The notes under the pieces were generated by a model that did not search any database, was not told the origin of the DNA, and saw nothing but the letters and a program-made list of their open reading frames with translations. Positions 61,953 to 64,000 of a stretch of DNA of 64,000 nucleotides are shown here, one piece after another. A program made the position numbers and the translations under genes. The first letter of the stretch is position 1. Every line of letters starts with the position of its first letter. The stretch lies in NCBI RefSeq assembly GCF_021018895.1, contig NC_079380.1:11598236-11662235 (forward strand), written 5' to 3'. Source of the stretch: Seriola aureovittata. Lineage: Eukaryota; Chordata; Actinopteri; Carangiformes; Carangidae.

Positions 61953-64000
61953 GATGTAGCGCTTTATGTTCTAACAGGCTGCAAACAGGTGCGTGGCAGC
62001 GCTCGTGTGTGACGAGGCTGTCTCCCTTGAGCTGATCGCTGAAAGAAGAATCTTTGAAGTTTAAGAGAGGACAGAGTGCCGAGACTGAGGTACCAGAACA
62101 TGATAATTTACTTACCGCCTCATTTCATCTCCTTCCTCTGCTTCATCTTTCAGTGGATTTGAAGACCACGACTGAACACTTCAAGCAGGGTCTGAACATT
62201 TCTTCTGCACAGGTGAAACTGGAGTGGCAGTATTTTATCACCACTAATAATTTTAGTTTCAACACGTTTTTCTTGTTTCATTTTACTTGATTTGATTCAG
62301 TCTATTATGAGATACTGTCACTGGCAAAATCTACACTGATCCTTTACCTCAAACTACTTTTGTTGTTTTGTTTTCCACAGAGAGTCCATTGCATTGAAAC
62401 TGATGTTTTGTTTTAGCTAAACACTCTGTGTAATCAAACATCTTACCACAAACTTCTTGATTTTAAGTAACCTGCTGTGCGATAAAAATGAAGTTATACT
62501 ATGAAATCATACCCTGCAAACACAAACAGTTGTTTACACTTTTAAGTATTCTTTGAATGATCATACGAATGTAAAGTTGCATTATTTAAAACATTTCACT
62601 TCATCAGATCAACCTTGCAGCGCATAATGCATTGCAATCAAGCAGAGATGTTTGACAGTTTCACAGCATATTTATTAATGATTTGATCAAATAAATAACA
62701 GCGTACTTGTATAATAGTTGAATAATTAAATGTTACAAAGCAGTGTCATTGTCATTGAGTTTCTCATAAATACATGATCTCACTAAAGGTGTAATTGTAT
62801 TCACTATCCCAGTCAAAATAAGATTTGGGTATGAAGCAGTGAAACATTTAACTCCCTGAAGCACCCTCATGGGCAGTGAGCCAGAGTCAGAGGCCTAAAA
62901 GGTCTACGCAGCAAATATAAACAAGTGCCTAACTAGGTATTTGTGCAGGGAGTGTTTTAGGATGATAAAACAGAAGGGCAGATAAGCACTCTGGGTTGTC
63001 AGAGAGTGAAAGTTCAGCCTCCCCAGAGCACTTGAGAAAGTCACTTAAACACTGAAGCCATTGTTAGTCTGTGGGAAAAAGTGTTATCTATAATGTAATG
63101 AAATATTGCAGAGTGAGTTTAATCAGTTATTTAGAGATTTTTCGTTCATCTAAATATTTGGAAACTAGATGGAAGGTAACATAATTGAACACTTGACTCC
63201 TACTGCTAACACACGTTTTCTGGATCTCAGTGGATTCAGCACAGAACAGTAATTTGTACAGTCATGTAATATCATTAGCATCATGGTGGATGTTAAACAA
63301 CAATGTCATCTAATTAAATTTGGACTAGTAATGAGCCTGTTCTGCATGGCATACATTAAGATGTAATACTGGAAGGATCTGCTTAGAGCAAGTTGATTTT
63401 AAAACTCAGAAGTGGTCTTACATTAGAGAACACATCAAGGCAGGATTTCTTTTTTTTTTTCAAAAAAAAAGAATGAATTTTAAAGGATTGTTTTTATCCC
63501 TATCCACACTTTGATAACACTGGAAGCCATTTACTGACTAAGAGTTCTGGAAAAAACATTCATATTCAGTGAGACTCCTCGCTGATAAGAGAAGCCTCTC
63601 TACAATGTAGCTGAGAGCAGCAGAGAGCAGGCAGAGCTTATATAAACACGATAAAAAGTATTTTCACAGGGATTTTGTTTTGATGAAACATCTATAAATA
63701 ATTTATTCTTTAACAATGGGAGCTGGGTTAGTTTCACCTAGATAAATTGTTCCGGATGTACTGTGTTTGACTTCTTTACATTATAGCACAGTCTGTTTCC
63801 TGACTGTTTTCTGATAGAAATTGAAATTCATTAAGGGAAATCATACAGTATTTCTTGTTTTTACGCTTAATACTTGATTCTTAATAATTTGATTGTTATT
63901 ATGTGATTCAAAGTACTTTTTGTTGTTGACTTTGATATTCAAGATTAGCACCCTTGGCTTGTGACTGACATACAGTCATAAATGAACTGTTTGACCTTCA
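61953..64000 (+). other. crb3 3' untranslated region and downstream DNA
   Basis: No gene is recognised. Possible plus-strand polyadenylation signals lie near 62690 (aaataaataac). The remainder to the window end is AT-rich without coding signal. Confidence 0.45.

Overview
This is nuclear DNA from a ray-finned fish, most likely a percomorph teleost. The genes are split by GT-AG introns, (CA)n/(GT)n microsatellites are common, several dispersed repeats typical of teleosts are present, and the encoded proteins are fish versions of vertebrate families. There are no bacterial operons, rRNA or CRISPR, and I recognised no tRNA.

Layout. 1-1000: remnant of a C-factor-like short-chain dehydrogenase gene (+). 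1883-4597: a six-exon TRIM35-like RING/B-box/coiled-coil/PRY-SPRY gene (-). 7012-9921: gipc1 (-), with a non-coding first exon near 10.6 kb. 10.9-11.5 kb: a hAT-like repeat. 14595-17173: dnajb1 (-), with a three-unit heat-shock element upstream. 19.8-20.4 kb: a near-perfect 305-bp tandem duplication just upstream of tecr (+, 20758-25108). 27535-34337: samd1 (-). 38821-51477: prkaca (-), with an 8.5-kb first intron that holds candidate alternative first exons and old transposon debris. 53509-56892: asf1b (-). 59829-61952: crb3 (+). 62-64 kb: no gene recognised.

The gene order matches human 19p13.12. GIPC1-DNAJB1-TECR and SAMD1-PRKACA-ASF1B are two neighbouring human blocks with the same relative orientations, and here they lie directly next to each other. 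The genes are housekeeping or signalling genes that share a neighbourhood rather than a pathway: vesicle adaptor (gipc1), co-chaperone (dnajb1), very-long-chain fatty-acid reductase (tecr), chromatin reader (samd1), PKA catalytic subunit (prkaca), histone chaperone (asf1b) and apical polarity protein (crb3).

I found no wholly new system. The observation most worth following is an open, basic, serine-rich exon inside prkaca intron 1 (46334-46454, open further upstream). It ends at a good splice donor in exactly the phase needed to join prkaca exon 2, which would give a PKA catalytic subunit with a different N-terminus. A second, shorter candidate lies at 47242-47296. Exon coordinates were worked out by hand from splice signals and reading phase. 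All reconstructed coding lengths are multiples of three.
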